From assembly GCA_017508305.1 (NCBI GenBank), contig JAFVZF010000029.1, positions 1-33,867 of the forward strand: 33,867 bases of DNA. Reading direction: 5' to 3'. The notes beneath the pieces were generated by a model. The model saw nothing but the letters and a program-made list of their open reading frames with translations. It was not told where the DNA came from and made no database searches. The DNA comes from Paludibacteraceae bacterium. Its GTDB lineage: Bacteria; Bacteroidota; Bacteroidia; Bacteroidales; Paludibacteraceae. Below are positions 7,023-15,543 of this stretch, piece after piece. Position 1 is the first letter of the stretch. Each line of letters begins with the position of its first letter. The position numbers and the translations under genes are program-made.

Positions 7023-8399
7023 ATGGATTTACTATCTTATCAATCGCTGTTTTTTGTGGGAATTGCAGGAACCGGCATGAGTGCCATTGCTCAATATTTG
7101 AGAGGATGTGGCAAGAATGTCAGTGGTTCGGATCGATTATTTGCCAACGGCAACAAATCGGTATTACAGCAACAATTTGAACAGATGGGTATTACATGCC
7201 ACATGCAAGACGGAAATGGCATTGACGAAAGCATCGATTTGGTGGTTGTATCGACAGCTATAGAAGAAACCAATGTCGAATACCAAAAGGCCATGCAATT
7301 GGGTATACCTGTTGTCAAACGTTCGGCAGTATTAGCTGCTATCTCCGACGAAGTAAAAACCATTGCCGTAGGAGGCACATCGGGAAAATCGACCACTACT
7401 GCCATGATTTTTCATATTCTCAGTCAAGCCGGATTACAACCTTCGCTCATTACCGGGGCAGGACTTACCGAGCTGCAAGAGAAAGGATTACCCGGCAATG
7501 CCTACAAAGGAGAGGGCGAATGGTTGGTGATAGAAGCCGACGAATCGGATGGTTCGATTGTGGGTTACCATCCGGAAATTGCCTTGGTGCTTAATATCGA
7601 ACGAGACCATAAAGAAGCCGACGAATTGATCGATTTGTTTGCTACCTTTAAAAGCCATACCAAAGGCGCCTTTATTGTTAATGCCGATAATGCCCTATCC
7701 GCCCCACTTTCCCTCCAAAAAGAATGGGATTTTTCGTCCAAGGGCGAAAAAGTGGGCATAAAAGGCAGCTCTTTTAAACAAAGTGGATTTGGCATTAGCT
7801 TCAAAATAAATGGAACATCGTGCAAGATTCCTGTATTAGGAGAGCACAACATGGAAAATGCGTTAGCCGCCTTTGCAGCCTGCCAACAAGTAGGTGTAAG
7901 CAAGGATACCATTATCAAGGCATTGGCATCCTTTAAAGGAATATACCGTCGCACACAATTAGTAGGAGAAAAGAAGCAAAGCAAACAATACGTAATCGAT
8001 GACTTTGCCCACAATCCATCGGAGGTAGCGGCAGCCATTGCAGCCTGCCAATTGATTAGTCCGAGGGTGGTTGCCTATTTCCAGCCACATGGTTTTGGAC
8101 CGCTTCGTTTTATGCACGCCGAACTATCGCAAGAGGTAGCCAAAGTGTTACGTCCTAACGACTATTTCTTGATTGGTGATGTGTACTATGCAGGCGGAAC
8201 GGTAGACAAAAACATATCGCCTACCATTGTCAGCACAGCCATTATTCGCGAGGGGAAACAGGCTGTTTTTGTTGGTAACAAGCAAGGAGCACTTACCGAG
8301 ATGATTACACTTGCCCAAGAAAATACCACCTTTTTGATTATGGGAGCAAGAGATCCGCAATTGGATCAATTGGGTAAAGAATTGCTAAAACGATTGTAA
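7023..8399 (+). CDS. Mur ligase family protein (MurC/Mpl-like)
   Basis: ATP-dependent ligase of the peptidoglycan Mur family, cytosolic. 458 residues in three domains. The N-terminal Rossmann-like domain has FVGIAGTGMSAIAQYL (11-26). The central ATPase domain has P-loop GGTSGKSTTT (117-126) and EADESDGS. The C-terminal domain has DDFAHNPSEV and YFQPHGFGPLRFM. The AGTGMS and D-FAH-P signatures place it with MurC (UDP-MurNAc:L-Ala ligase) and Mpl (murein tripeptide recycling ligase). The Ser-containing P-loop differs from the usual MurC G-x-HGKTTT. MurC normally sits in the division/cell-wall cluster, and this copy is isolated beside holA, so a recycling or paralogous role is more likely than essential MurC (inference). 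A strong terminator follows. Confidence 0.85.
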   Translation: MDLLSYQSLFFVGIAGTGMSAIAQYLRGCGKNVSGSDRLFANGNKSVLQQQFEQMGITCHMQDGNGIDESIDLVVVSTAIEETNVEYQKAMQLGIPVVKRSAVLAAISDEVKTIAVGGTSGKSTTTAMIFHILSQAGLQPSLITGAGLTELQEKGLPGNAYKGEGEWLVIEADESDGSIVGYHPEIALVLNIERDHKEADELIDLFATFKSHTKGAFIVNADNALSAPLSLQKEWDFSSKGEKVGIKGSSFKQSGFGISFKINGTSCKIPVLGEHNMENALAAFAACQQVGVSKDTIIKALASFKGIYRRTQLVGEKKQSKQYVIDDFAHNPSEVAAAIAACQLISPRVVAYFQPHGFGPLRFMHAELSQEVAKVLRPNDYFLIGDVYYAGGTVDKNISPTIVSTAIIREGKQAVFVGNKQGALTEMITLAQENTTFLIMGARDPQLDQLGKELLKRL

Positions 8400-8414
8400 A
8401 AAAATACATACAAG

Positions 8415-8449
8415 AAAGGGGCTGACTATTGATAAGTCAGCCCCTTTTG
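8415..8449 (+). terminator. Rho-independent terminator after the Mur ligase
   Basis: 13-bp perfect stem AAAGGGGCTGACT (8415-8427) / AGTCAGCCCCTTT (8435-8447) with a 7-nt loop, then T-rich sequence. The genes on both sides converge on it, and it may also slow transcripts of the minus-strand lipoprotein gene, whose U tract would be weak. Confidence 0.88.
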
Positions 8450-8466
8450 TGTTAGATGGATTCTAA

Positions 8467-10374
8467 CTATTTTTCTTCCAACTGAACTTGGGTAATATCC
8501 TGTACTAATTCCCATTTACCCGCCTTGATATGCAATCCTACCATAAGGGATTTTCCTTGCGAATTTGCCAAACCAACAATATATTCATTATTGTATGTTT
8601 TTTGACCTAATAGATTGATGAGAGAATTAATCGTTTCTGTCCAAATCTCTGTTGCAACAGTTCCCAATCCACCTTTCGTGGGCGAGCCAATTTGCAAGTT
8701 TTCGTTATAGAAAAGTTTGTACATAGGATTTTCCCTCAATTCATATTCTACATCAGACCATTTTTCGTTTTTGTCAACTATATGAGACTTATAACAATAG
8801 GGACTATAACTATCAAAGTAACGAGACACTACAGGCAAATTTACATACATACTCGCATATTGAAATGTAAAGCAACGACGTCCACCCCATGGTCCAGAAG
8901 CATCATGGAAGGTTTTAAATCTAGCACTAACTTCCAATTGAGCCGATTTCCCGTCATACTCATCCTTAGCATCTACCATATAGGTAATAGCTTGTTGCGT
9001 GGTACAACTATATTTTGAGAATTGAGGTACCCCTGTAAAGGTTGGATTAAAGCCCAATTCAATGTGGTACGCCTGATTATAATCACTAATTGTTTTTCCA
9101 TAATCCCATTCTGCCCACGAATGGTTGTCGTTATATTGTATAGGAAAATCATTTTCCGACATAGTAATGGTGCTATAAGCAGGTGTATATGAGAAGCACA
9201 AACTACCCGAAAAACTTGGGCCACTTGCATCTGCTCCTCCAGAGAGTCCACCTCCTACTGTAAGTGTAGAGGGATAATAGGTTTGAGTACCACTTCCTGC
9301 TGTTCCTATCGGAGTGGCTTGTGCTAACGAAATATCGTTCGCATTTACATTTTTCAATTTTAATCCTACTCTTACGCCAGCATAATTACCACCTGTGTAT
9401 TTGTATTTATACGCAAGTTTTTTCTTTGTTATAAAATCTTCTATGTAACTTTTTCTCGCATCAAAAACTTCTGACACTTTGATTTCATACACGTACTTTT
9501 GCTTCGCTATATCAAATCCTGCATCAACATTCAACTCAATATATACTTCTGTAGTTCTTTTTCCCGGACCTGTTCCGTACTCTAATTTGTTCACTAAATA
9601 ATCATGATCAACCGTAACACTTTGATATATTTTGTGGGAAAACGAGTCGTAAGTAACATCACCACAGGAGGCTGCAGCTATTCCAATTCTACTGTTACGA
9701 AGTATTTGAAGAGAATTCAACCATTCGGCAGCTCTCTCGCCAATTCTACCCAACGCATATTCAGACGGTTGTTCATCATTTGGCATCACCTTTTCGACAC
9801 GAACCTCATTTGTCAAAGAATCAACATATTCTACTTCAATTTCGTTGACATTTGGTTTACAGTACGAAACTGCATTTCCATCTGCTCTTAGCATATAAAA
9901 AGCATAACCTTCTATTAACTCCTTAGCTTCTTTGGTTATCGTTGCTTCTTTTCCTCCACCTAATTTACTTAATAGCTTAATGGTATTTTCTGAGGGATTA
10001 ACAAATCCTACCGGTTTATTTTTTTCCCAATGAGCCTTTAGCATCTCAAACAATGATGTATTATTCAACAAATCAGCCGTTTCGGATTCGCCTAAAATAA
10101 TTACATCCGAATTTTCTGTGATAGAAGTATTTATATTGGGGAATCTTTTCAATAAAAGAGGCATAAAGTCTGCCGATTCGCTTACCAACAAAGTTGTACT
10201 ACCATTATATACTTGTTCTACCACATCGTATTCTGTAGAGTTGTCAAGTACACGGTTTTCCAACGCTTCTTCTGGTGTGTTAATTTCGTCGCTACGATCT
10301 TCGCACGACGATAAACATAGTAAGCTCGCTATGAGCATTACCCATAAGTAACCTACATCCTTTCTTGTTTTCAT
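8467..10374 (-). CDS. Lipoprotein with leukocidin/hemolysin-like pore-forming domain (putative)
   Basis: 635 residues from the ATG at 10374. This start gives a lipoprotein signal (MKTRKDVGYLWVMLIASLLCLSSC, lipobox LSS/C at about residue 24) and sits below a perfect -7 box. The frame continues upstream to 10437, but that would place the start inside the promoter. Residues 30-200 are of unknown type. The C-terminal part (about 230-500) resembles the leukocidin/alpha-hemolysin fold in three ways. A long Gly/Ser-rich alternating stretch (TVGGGLSGGADASGPSFSGS) looks like a pre-stem. YNQAYHIELGFNPTF parallels the conserved GFNPSF region. Paired strands ending in FTFQYASMYVNLP follow. A C-terminal unit of about 130 residues is unassigned. 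Likely acylated and exported, possibly surface-exposed because an acidic DRSDE follows the Cys. No immunity or partner gene is apparent. The toxin assignment rests on motif reading only. Confidence 0.6.
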   Translation of the reverse strand: MKTRKDVGYLWVMLIASLLCLSSCEDRSDEINTPEEALENRVLDNSTEYDVVEQVYNGSTTLLVSESADFMPLLLKRFPNINTSITENSDVIILGESETADLLNNTSLFEMLKAHWEKNKPVGFVNPSENTIKLLSKLGGGKEATITKEAKELIEGYAFYMLRADGNAVSYCKPNVNEIEVEYVDSLTNEVRVEKVMPNDEQPSEYALGRIGERAAEWLNSLQILRNSRIGIAAASCGDVTYDSFSHKIYQSVTVDHDYLVNKLEYGTGPGKRTTEVYIELNVDAGFDIAKQKYVYEIKVSEVFDARKSYIEDFITKKKLAYKYKYTGGNYAGVRVGLKLKNVNANDISLAQATPIGTAGSGTQTYYPSTLTVGGGLSGGADASGPSFSGSLCFSYTPAYSTITMSENDFPIQYNDNHSWAEWDYGKTISDYNQAYHIELGFNPTFTGVPQFSKYSCTTQQAITYMVDAKDEYDGKSAQLEVSARFKTFHDASGPWGGRRCFTFQYASMYVNLPVVSRYFDSYSPYCYKSHIVDKNEKWSDVEYELRENPMYKLFYNENLQIGSPTKGGLGTVATEIWTETINSLINLLGQKTYNNEYIVGLANSQGKSLMVGLHIKAGKWELVQDITQVQLEEK

Positions 10375-10434
10375 GGTTACAACATTTAATTTACATTTGT
10401 TAATTACAATAAATAGTGGTTTGCAAACACACGA

Positions 10435-10442
10435 CAAATGTA
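10435..10442 (-). promoter_or_regulatory. -7 box TACATTTG for the lipoprotein gene
   Basis: Exact TAnnTTTG match on the minus strand, about 60 bases before the ATG at 10374. It supports that ATG over one at 10437, which would lie inside this box. No convincing -33 is seen. The rest of 10443-10576 is AT-rich and holds nothing I recognise. Confidence 0.6.
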
Positions 10443-10576
10443 TATTTCTATTATCCCTAAGACTATTTAAATAGGTAAACAGTACTTAACGTAATATAAA
10501 ATTAACATCACAATTTTTCCATTAACAATACAAACGATTATATTAACATTTGCCTATTACAATGCCGTTACAACAC

Positions 10577-10612
10577 AAAAAAAAGACCGACTAAGCTGCA
10601 TTAGTCGGTCTT
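10577..10612 (-). terminator. Rho-independent terminator of metH-metF
   Basis: Read on the minus strand: stem AAGACCGACTAA / TTAGTCGGTCTT (12 bp, perfect; plus-strand arms 10583-10594 and 10601-10612), a 6-nt loop, then a U tract (plus-strand A run 10577-10584). It lies 19 bp after the metF stop. Confidence 0.92.
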
Positions 10613-10630
10613 ACTATATGTGCATTTTTT

Positions 10631-11587
10631 TTAGAAAACTGCCTTGCAAATCTGGGCAATATTATCGGATTTTCCCAACGTATAGAAGTGTAGCGATGGA
10701 ATGCCAACTGCTTTGAGCTGCTTGCATTGCTCGATGGTCCACTCAACGCCCACCTGCCTTGCAGCCTCGTTGGTGGTACATTTCTTTACCTCCCGCACTA
10801 ACTCATCGGGGATGTCAATGTTAAAGGTCTGGGGCAATAAATTTAAGTCGTTCAATCCGGATATAGGTTTTAAACCGGGCACAATAGGAATCTGAATACC
10901 TTCTGCGCGACAAGCTTGTACAAAGTCGATGTATTTTTGGTTGTCAAAAAAGAGTTGTGTTACCGCATATTCTGCTCCTAAAGCTACTTTTTGCTTCAAA
11001 AATGCGATATCCGTTGCCATATTGGGGGCTTCGATGTGTTTTTCGGGATAACAAGCTACTCCCATCGAGAATTGGGTAGGAATAGGCGTTTTTAGTGCCT
11101 CGTCCAAATAAACTCCCTTGTTCATGTTGTTAATTTGTTGCATCAAATCGGTAGTATGTGCGTGCCCGCCCTCTTTGGGGATAAATACACGCGAACCTTT
11201 TTGCGCATCGCCACGCAACACAAACAAGTTGTGAATATCCAAAAAATGCAGGTCAATGAGGATGTTTTCGATTTCCTCTTGATTCAATCCACTACAAATA
11301 AGATGAGGTACTACCTCTATACCGTATTTATAATGAATAGCAGCTGCTGTTGCCACGGTTCCTGGTCGTTTGCGTACCACGCGTTTTTCGATGCTTCCGT
11401 CCTCTTTGGTTTTGTATTGTACATCTGCCGCATGATAAGTAATATTGATGTACGACGGATTATATGCTAACAAAGGGTCGATGGCAGCATAAATAGCCTC
11501 AATCCCCTTTCCTTTTAAAGGTGGCAACACCTCAAAAGTAAACAAAGGCTGCTCGGCCATACGTAATTTTTCTGCAATATTGATCAT
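10631..11587 (-). CDS. metF: 5,10-methylenetetrahydrofolate reductase
   Basis: Flavoprotein that reduces methylene-THF to methyl-THF, the methyl donor for MetH. 318 residues, a typical bacterial length. Visible: FTFEVLPP at the N-terminus (catalytic Glu region), YINITYHAAD, PHLICSGLNQEEIE, NLFVLRGD (FAD/folate site), AEYAVTQLFFDN and the C-terminal GIPSLHFYTLGKS. The TIM-barrel order is intact. The start codon lies 2 bp after the metH stop, so the two are co-transcribed and probably translationally coupled. This pairing puts methyl-THF synthesis and its use in one operon. Confidence 0.97.
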   Translation of the reverse strand: MINIAEKLRMAEQPLFTFEVLPPLKGKGIEAIYAAIDPLLAYNPSYINITYHAADVQYKTKEDGSIEKRVVRKRPGTVATAAAIHYKYGIEVVPHLICSGLNQEEIENILIDLHFLDIHNLFVLRGDAQKGSRVFIPKEGGHAHTTDLMQQINNMNKGVYLDEALKTPIPTQFSMGVACYPEKHIEAPNMATDIAFLKQKVALGAEYAVTQLFFDNQKYIDFVQACRAEGIQIPIVPGLKPISGLNDLNLLPQTFNIDIPDELVREVKKCTTNEAARQVGVEWTIEQCKQLKAVGIPSLHFYTLGKSDNIAQICKAVF

Positions 11588-11589
11588 GA

Positions 11590-14500
11590 TTAAAAGTATT
11601 TAGCGTGTTTATTTGCGATGTATATGCCACATACCGATGCTTGCGGCAACATGGCTCCATTTTCGGTAAGGGTAATACCTAAATCGGATGCTTCTAATAA
11701 ATCAAACAAAGGTTGTTTTAGTTGATGATTGGGCAAACAAGCATACCCTACTGCGGGACGAATACCTGCATCAAAACCCCACCACTGGTTTTTCATGGTT
11801 TCGAAAAGGTATTCCGAGCAGGCTTCTACCAATCTATCTGCCAACAATTGCACCACCATGGCAGCATAAGTTTCGTTTTGCTTGTTTAGTTGTGCAATCC
11901 AATCCATGACATCTACCGTAACGGCAAAAGCTCCTACGTAATCACCCTGAGGCGAGACAAAATCGGCCAACGAGCAGTCGCGTCGTTCCATGGGAAATAC
12001 GACATCACCTATTTGAATAGCATCGCCTGTAGAAAGGGCAGGAAAAATGCCTACTCTTGCTCTTATCGCCCATCGTTCTGGATTGTCGAATAGGTATTTT
12101 TGAGCCTCCGAAAGCAATTCGGCAGCATCCTCTACTTTCATTTTCCAAGCTTGTGCATAGGCTTTCCAGTTGATATACGAAACCACCTCTTTTAAAGGCA
12201 AAGCATCGTCCGCACGCCATGCACCCAAAGTAGTTGGCACAAAAATAGGTTCGTTATCCCAATCGATATGCACCGACTTGTGTGTTTCGGGCAATTGCTT
12301 TTGTTGGTAGGCTGCACGAATTTGCGCATATTCCTGTTTTTTTCTACTGCCCGCCTCTTTGTCTGCCAACAACTCGTTTACCAACGCAACATTGTGCGAA
12401 GCATCCTTGGAATGCAAGACTGGAGCGGCATACAATGGATCTAATTTGAGTGCCGTATGCGCCAACGAGGTAGTTGCGCCACCTACAATCAAGGGAATCT
12501 GACAGCTTTGGCGTTGCAAAGCGATAGCCACATCTGCCATCTCCGTTAACGAAGGCGTAATCAGTCCGCTCAAACAAATGGCACATACCTGTTGCTCGAT
12601 GGCAACCTCAACGATCTTTTCGCAAGGCACCATCACCCCTAAATCAATCACATCATACCCATTACAGGATAGCACTACACCCACAATGTTTTTACCAATA
12701 TCGTGCACATCACCTTTTACCGTTGCCAACAACACCTTGGGACGAGTAGAAACATGCTTGGAGGCTTGTTGCAACAAAGGTTCGATAAAGCCTACCGCTT
12801 TTTTCATCACTTGCGCAGTTTTGACTACCTGCGGCAAGAACATTTTCCCTTCGCCAAACAATTCACCCACTTGGGTCATGCCTTTCATCAGTATGTTCTC
12901 GATCAAATAAATGGGCTCAAATTGCTGCAACGCCTCGTTTACATCCCTTTCGATGTACTCCGTAATGCCATGCATCAAGGCATGTATCAATCTATTTTCG
13001 AGCGTATCGGCACGCCAAAGGTCTTGTTTTTCTTCTTTCACCGCTGTTTCTGTTGGCTGAAGCGTACGGGCATAAGCAATCAACTCGTCGGTAGCATCGG
13101 GATGGCTATTTAAAATAACAGCCTCTACCTTGGCCAACAAAGTAGGTTCTATCTGGCTGTAAATTTGCAATTGAGCGGGATTGACAATGGCCATATCCAA
13201 CCCTGCCTGAATAGCATGGTACAAAAATACCGAGTGCATAGCTTCACGCACCACGTTATTGCCTCTAAAGGCAAACGAAAGGTTGCTAATACCACCGCTT
13301 ACCTTGGCATGTGGCAAGTTTTGCTTGATGTATCGAATGGTATTTATAAAATCAATGGCATAGGTATCGTGTTCGGGCATACCCGTGGCTATGGTCAAAA
13401 CATTGGGGTCGAAAACAATGTCTTGGGGTGGGAAATGCAATTTCTCGGTCAACAAGTGATAAGCACGCTGACACACTTGGGTACGCTTTTGGTAGGTGGT
13501 AGCCTGTCCCTCTTCGTCAAAAGCCATGACCACCACAGCGGCACCCATCTGTTTGATAAACGATGCGCGTTGCAAAAAGACCTCTTCGCCTTCTTTGAGC
13601 GATATGGAATTGACGATGGCTTTGCCTTGCACCATTTTTAATCCCTTTTGCAGCACCTCCCAACGCGAAGAATCGATCATAACAGGCACTTTTGCAATGG
13701 TAGGGTCGTTGCCCATTAAAAACAAGAAATGCGCCATTTCTGCCTCGGCATCCAACAAAGCATCGTCCATGCAAACATCTATAATTTGTGCTCCACCTTC
13801 TACTTGCTTGCGGGCAATAGTCAAAGCCTCATCGTATTTTTTCTCGGCTATCAATCGAGCAAACTTTTTAGAGCCTGCCACATTGGTACGTTCGCCTACG
13901 TTTACAAATTGGTGATCTACACACAACGGCTCTAACCCCGTCAAATAGCCTTTTTGTGAAGGTTGTACGGGAACACGAGGAGCTGTTTTTGATGCCTTTG
14001 CTTCAAGCAATGCAATGTGTTCGGGTGTCGTGCCACAACAACCGCCCACTATATTCACCAACTGCCTGTCAAAGTAAGATTGCATGGCTTGGCACATCGA
14101 TTGCGGCGTTTCGTCGTACTGACCCAACTCGTTGGGCAAACCTGCATTGGGGTGCACACTCACATAACACGATGTAAGCGACGAAAGCGTAGCCAAATGA
14201 GGCAACATATCGGTCGCACCAAACGAGCAGTTTAATCCGATCGACAAGGGTTTAAAAGGTTCTACGGTTTTAACCAAGGCATCCAACGTTTGACCACTCA
14301 ACAAACGACCACTTTTTTCTAATGTCACCGATACCATCACCGGCACATTGGCAGCTTCTGTTTGCGCTGCCAACAACGCTGCTTTGAGGTTTATTGTATC
14401 AAAAAACGTTTCAAAAAGCAGTACATCTACGTAGGGACTCAACGCCTTTATTTGTACGCAATAGCGGTGGTACAGCGAGTCGAACTCACCCTCGTCTGCC

Positions 14501-14802
14501 ATGGTCAGTGTTTTATTCGAAGGTCCTATCGAACCTGCTACGTACACTTTTTTAGCAGCCATATCTGCCACTTCACGTGCCAATCTGCCATACGTTGTAT
14601 TGCGCTCAACAATGGTTTCGTCGGCTCCTTCGTTTGCCACAAAGGTATGCGTTGATATAATGTCAGCACCAGCCTCTATATACAACTGATGCACCTTTTT
14701 TACTTTATCGTATTCTTCTCCCGTGAGGCGTTGCAACATGGTTCCCATGGCACCGTCCAACACCAAAATTCTATTCGGCAATTCTTCTCGAAATGATTTC
14801 AT
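11590..14802 (-). CDS. metH: Cobalamin-dependent methionine synthase, compact form
   Basis: Transfers methyl from methyl-THF to homocysteine through cobalamin. 1070 residues from the ATG at 14802; an in-frame ATG at 14853 is rejected because the -7 box TAATTTTG lies between. Domains in order: homocysteine-binding (1-270, LDGAMGT at 15-21, zinc ligands C192, C255, C256), pterin-binding (about 295-560, NVGERTNVAGS), four-helix cap (about 595-685), B12-binding (about 688-815, D-V-H-D-I-G with axial ligand H700), and reactivation/AdoMet domain (about 845-1070, RPAVGYACLPNH, TENGAMLPQASVCGIY). E. coli MetH is about 1227 residues. The shortfall here is in the N-terminal segment after LDGAMGT, which lacks the usual W-x-DLKGNNDLL stretch, and in the reactivation domain. 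All catalytic residues remain. First gene of an operon with metF. Confidence 0.97.
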   Translation of the reverse strand: MKSFREELPNRILVLDGAMGTMLQRLTGEEYDKVKKVHQLYIEAGADIISTHTFVANEGADETIVERNTTYGRLAREVADMAAKKVYVAGSIGPSNKTLTMADEGEFDSLYHRYCVQIKALSPYVDVLLFETFFDTINLKAALLAAQTEAANVPVMVSVTLEKSGRLLSGQTLDALVKTVEPFKPLSIGLNCSFGATDMLPHLATLSSLTSCYVSVHPNAGLPNELGQYDETPQSMCQAMQSYFDRQLVNIVGGCCGTTPEHIALLEAKASKTAPRVPVQPSQKGYLTGLEPLCVDHQFVNVGERTNVAGSKKFARLIAEKKYDEALTIARKQVEGGAQIIDVCMDDALLDAEAEMAHFLFLMGNDPTIAKVPVMIDSSRWEVLQKGLKMVQGKAIVNSISLKEGEEVFLQRASFIKQMGAAVVVMAFDEEGQATTYQKRTQVCQRAYHLLTEKLHFPPQDIVFDPNVLTIATGMPEHDTYAIDFINTIRYIKQNLPHAKVSGGISNLSFAFRGNNVVREAMHSVFLYHAIQAGLDMAIVNPAQLQIYSQIEPTLLAKVEAVILNSHPDATDELIAYARTLQPTETAVKEEKQDLWRADTLENRLIHALMHGITEYIERDVNEALQQFEPIYLIENILMKGMTQVGELFGEGKMFLPQVVKTAQVMKKAVGFIEPLLQQASKHVSTRPKVLLATVKGDVHDIGKNIVGVVLSCNGYDVIDLGVMVPCEKIVEVAIEQQVCAICLSGLITPSLTEMADVAIALQRQSCQIPLIVGGATTSLAHTALKLDPLYAAPVLHSKDASHNVALVNELLADKEAGSRKKQEYAQIRAAYQQKQLPETHKSVHIDWDNEPIFVPTTLGAWRADDALPLKEVVSYINWKAYAQAWKMKVEDAAELLSEAQKYLFDNPERWAIRARVGIFPALSTGDAIQIGDVVFPMERRDCSLADFVSPQGDYVGAFAVTVDVMDWIAQLNKQNETYAAMVVQLLADRLVEACSEYLFETMKNQWWGFDAGIRPAVGYACLPNHQLKQPLFDLLEASDLGITLTENGAMLPQASVCGIYIANKHAKYF

Positions 14803-14822
14803 TGTATTTTGTATAGAGTGAG

Positions 14823-14830
14823 CAAAATTA
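14823..14830 (-). promoter_or_regulatory. -7 box TAATTTTG for metH-metF
   Basis: Exact match (plus-strand CAAAATTA) followed by C, about 20 bases before the chosen metH ATG at 14802. It fixes that start codon. Its expected -33 zone overlaps the opposing promoter at 14854. No B12 riboswitch-sized leader exists here. Confidence 0.65.
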
Positions 14831-14853
14831 TCTATTTTCTCCATTATTTTCAC

Positions 14854-14861
14854 TATATTTG
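14854..14861 (+). promoter_or_regulatory. -7 box TATATTTG for the barrel-helicase-oxidoreductase-trmN6 cluster
   Basis: Exact TAnnTTTG match, 22 bases before the ATG at 14884. It sits back-to-back with the metH -7 box 23 bp away, so both -33 regions fall in the same stretch. Confidence 0.65.
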
Positions 14862-14883
14862 TGCCGAAATTACCAACAGAAAC

Positions 14884-15531
14884 ATGAAAAAAACGTTTGC
14901 GCTTATATTGTTGATTCTATTTGCTTTTTGGTTGGCACCTGCCGCATATGCCGACTGGCGCTATGGTATTAGTGCCAGCTATGACAACACCGGTGCCACA
15001 TGGACCGTCGATAACGAGACACACGGAACACGCAATATTAGTGGATTTTCCATTGGTCCCACCATTGCCTACGAGGTGGTCGATTATTTTTCGGTACAAT
15101 CGGGACTTTATTTCTCGATGAATGGTTTTGCCACCGCCGGACATAGCTACATTTTGGGCATGGAAGTAAAAGCCATAGAAACAGCCCATTTATTTTACCT
15201 GCAACTACCTGTTTATGCAGTAGGACAGTTGCCACTTAAAAACGATGCCTTACTTCTGTTAGAAGTGGGTCCTCACTTGGCATGTGGTGTAGCCAGCCAT
15301 ATTACCACCGAAATAGAATTGGCCGATCGCACCGAAACCCAACAAAGCAGCAGCGCCTTTGAGGAGGATTTATCTCGCTTTAACGCTGCCATGCACTTTG
15401 GCATTGGTGCCGAATACATGGGTGCCCGTATCATGTTGGGCTATAACTTAGGGTTGTACAACATGGCATTAAAAAAAGATACAGAGCTACGAAGTGGCGG
15501 TTTCTTTGTGTCGGTAGGTTATATGTTTTAA
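14884..15531 (+). CDS. Outer-membrane beta-barrel protein (porin family-like)
   Basis: 215 residues. The ATG at 14884 starts a signal peptide (MKKTFALILLILFAFWLAPAAYA/DW). An in-frame ATG at 14809 lies upstream of the promoter and is not used. The mature part is a small eight-strand-like barrel: GISASYDNTG, FSIGPTIAYEVVDYFSVQSGLYFSMNGF, LFYLQLPVYAVGQL, ALLLLEVGPHLACG, MHFGIGAEYMGARIMLGYNLGL, and the closing strand GGFFVSVGYMF ending in Phe, the usual outer-membrane insertion signal. This is the pattern of Bacteroidetes outer-membrane barrel families such as OMP_b-brl_2. Ligand or function is unknown. First gene of a likely four-gene transcript, 12 bp before the helicase. Confidence 0.82.
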   Translation: MKKTFALILLILFAFWLAPAAYADWRYGISASYDNTGATWTVDNETHGTRNISGFSIGPTIAYEVVDYFSVQSGLYFSMNGFATAGHSYILGMEVKAIETAHLFYLQLPVYAVGQLPLKNDALLLLEVGPHLACGVASHITTEIELADRTETQQSSSAFEEDLSRFNAAMHFGIGAEYMGARIMLGYNLGLYNMALKKDTELRSGGFFVSVGYMF

Positions 15532-15543
15532 TAGGCGACACCC

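Noticed and set aside
13165..13641. Plus-strand open frames (158 and 139 codons) opposite metH
   Set aside because: metH is intact and fully conserved here; the opposite frames have low-complexity, unfamilial translations.
14803..14853. metH start at the upstream in-frame ATG (14853)
   Set aside because: The exact -7 box TAATTTTG lies between that ATG and the one at 14802, and the extra residues are not family-like.
14803..14883. Cobalamin or SAM riboswitch ahead of metH
   Set aside because: The leader would be only about 15 nt after the -7 box; too short for either aptamer.
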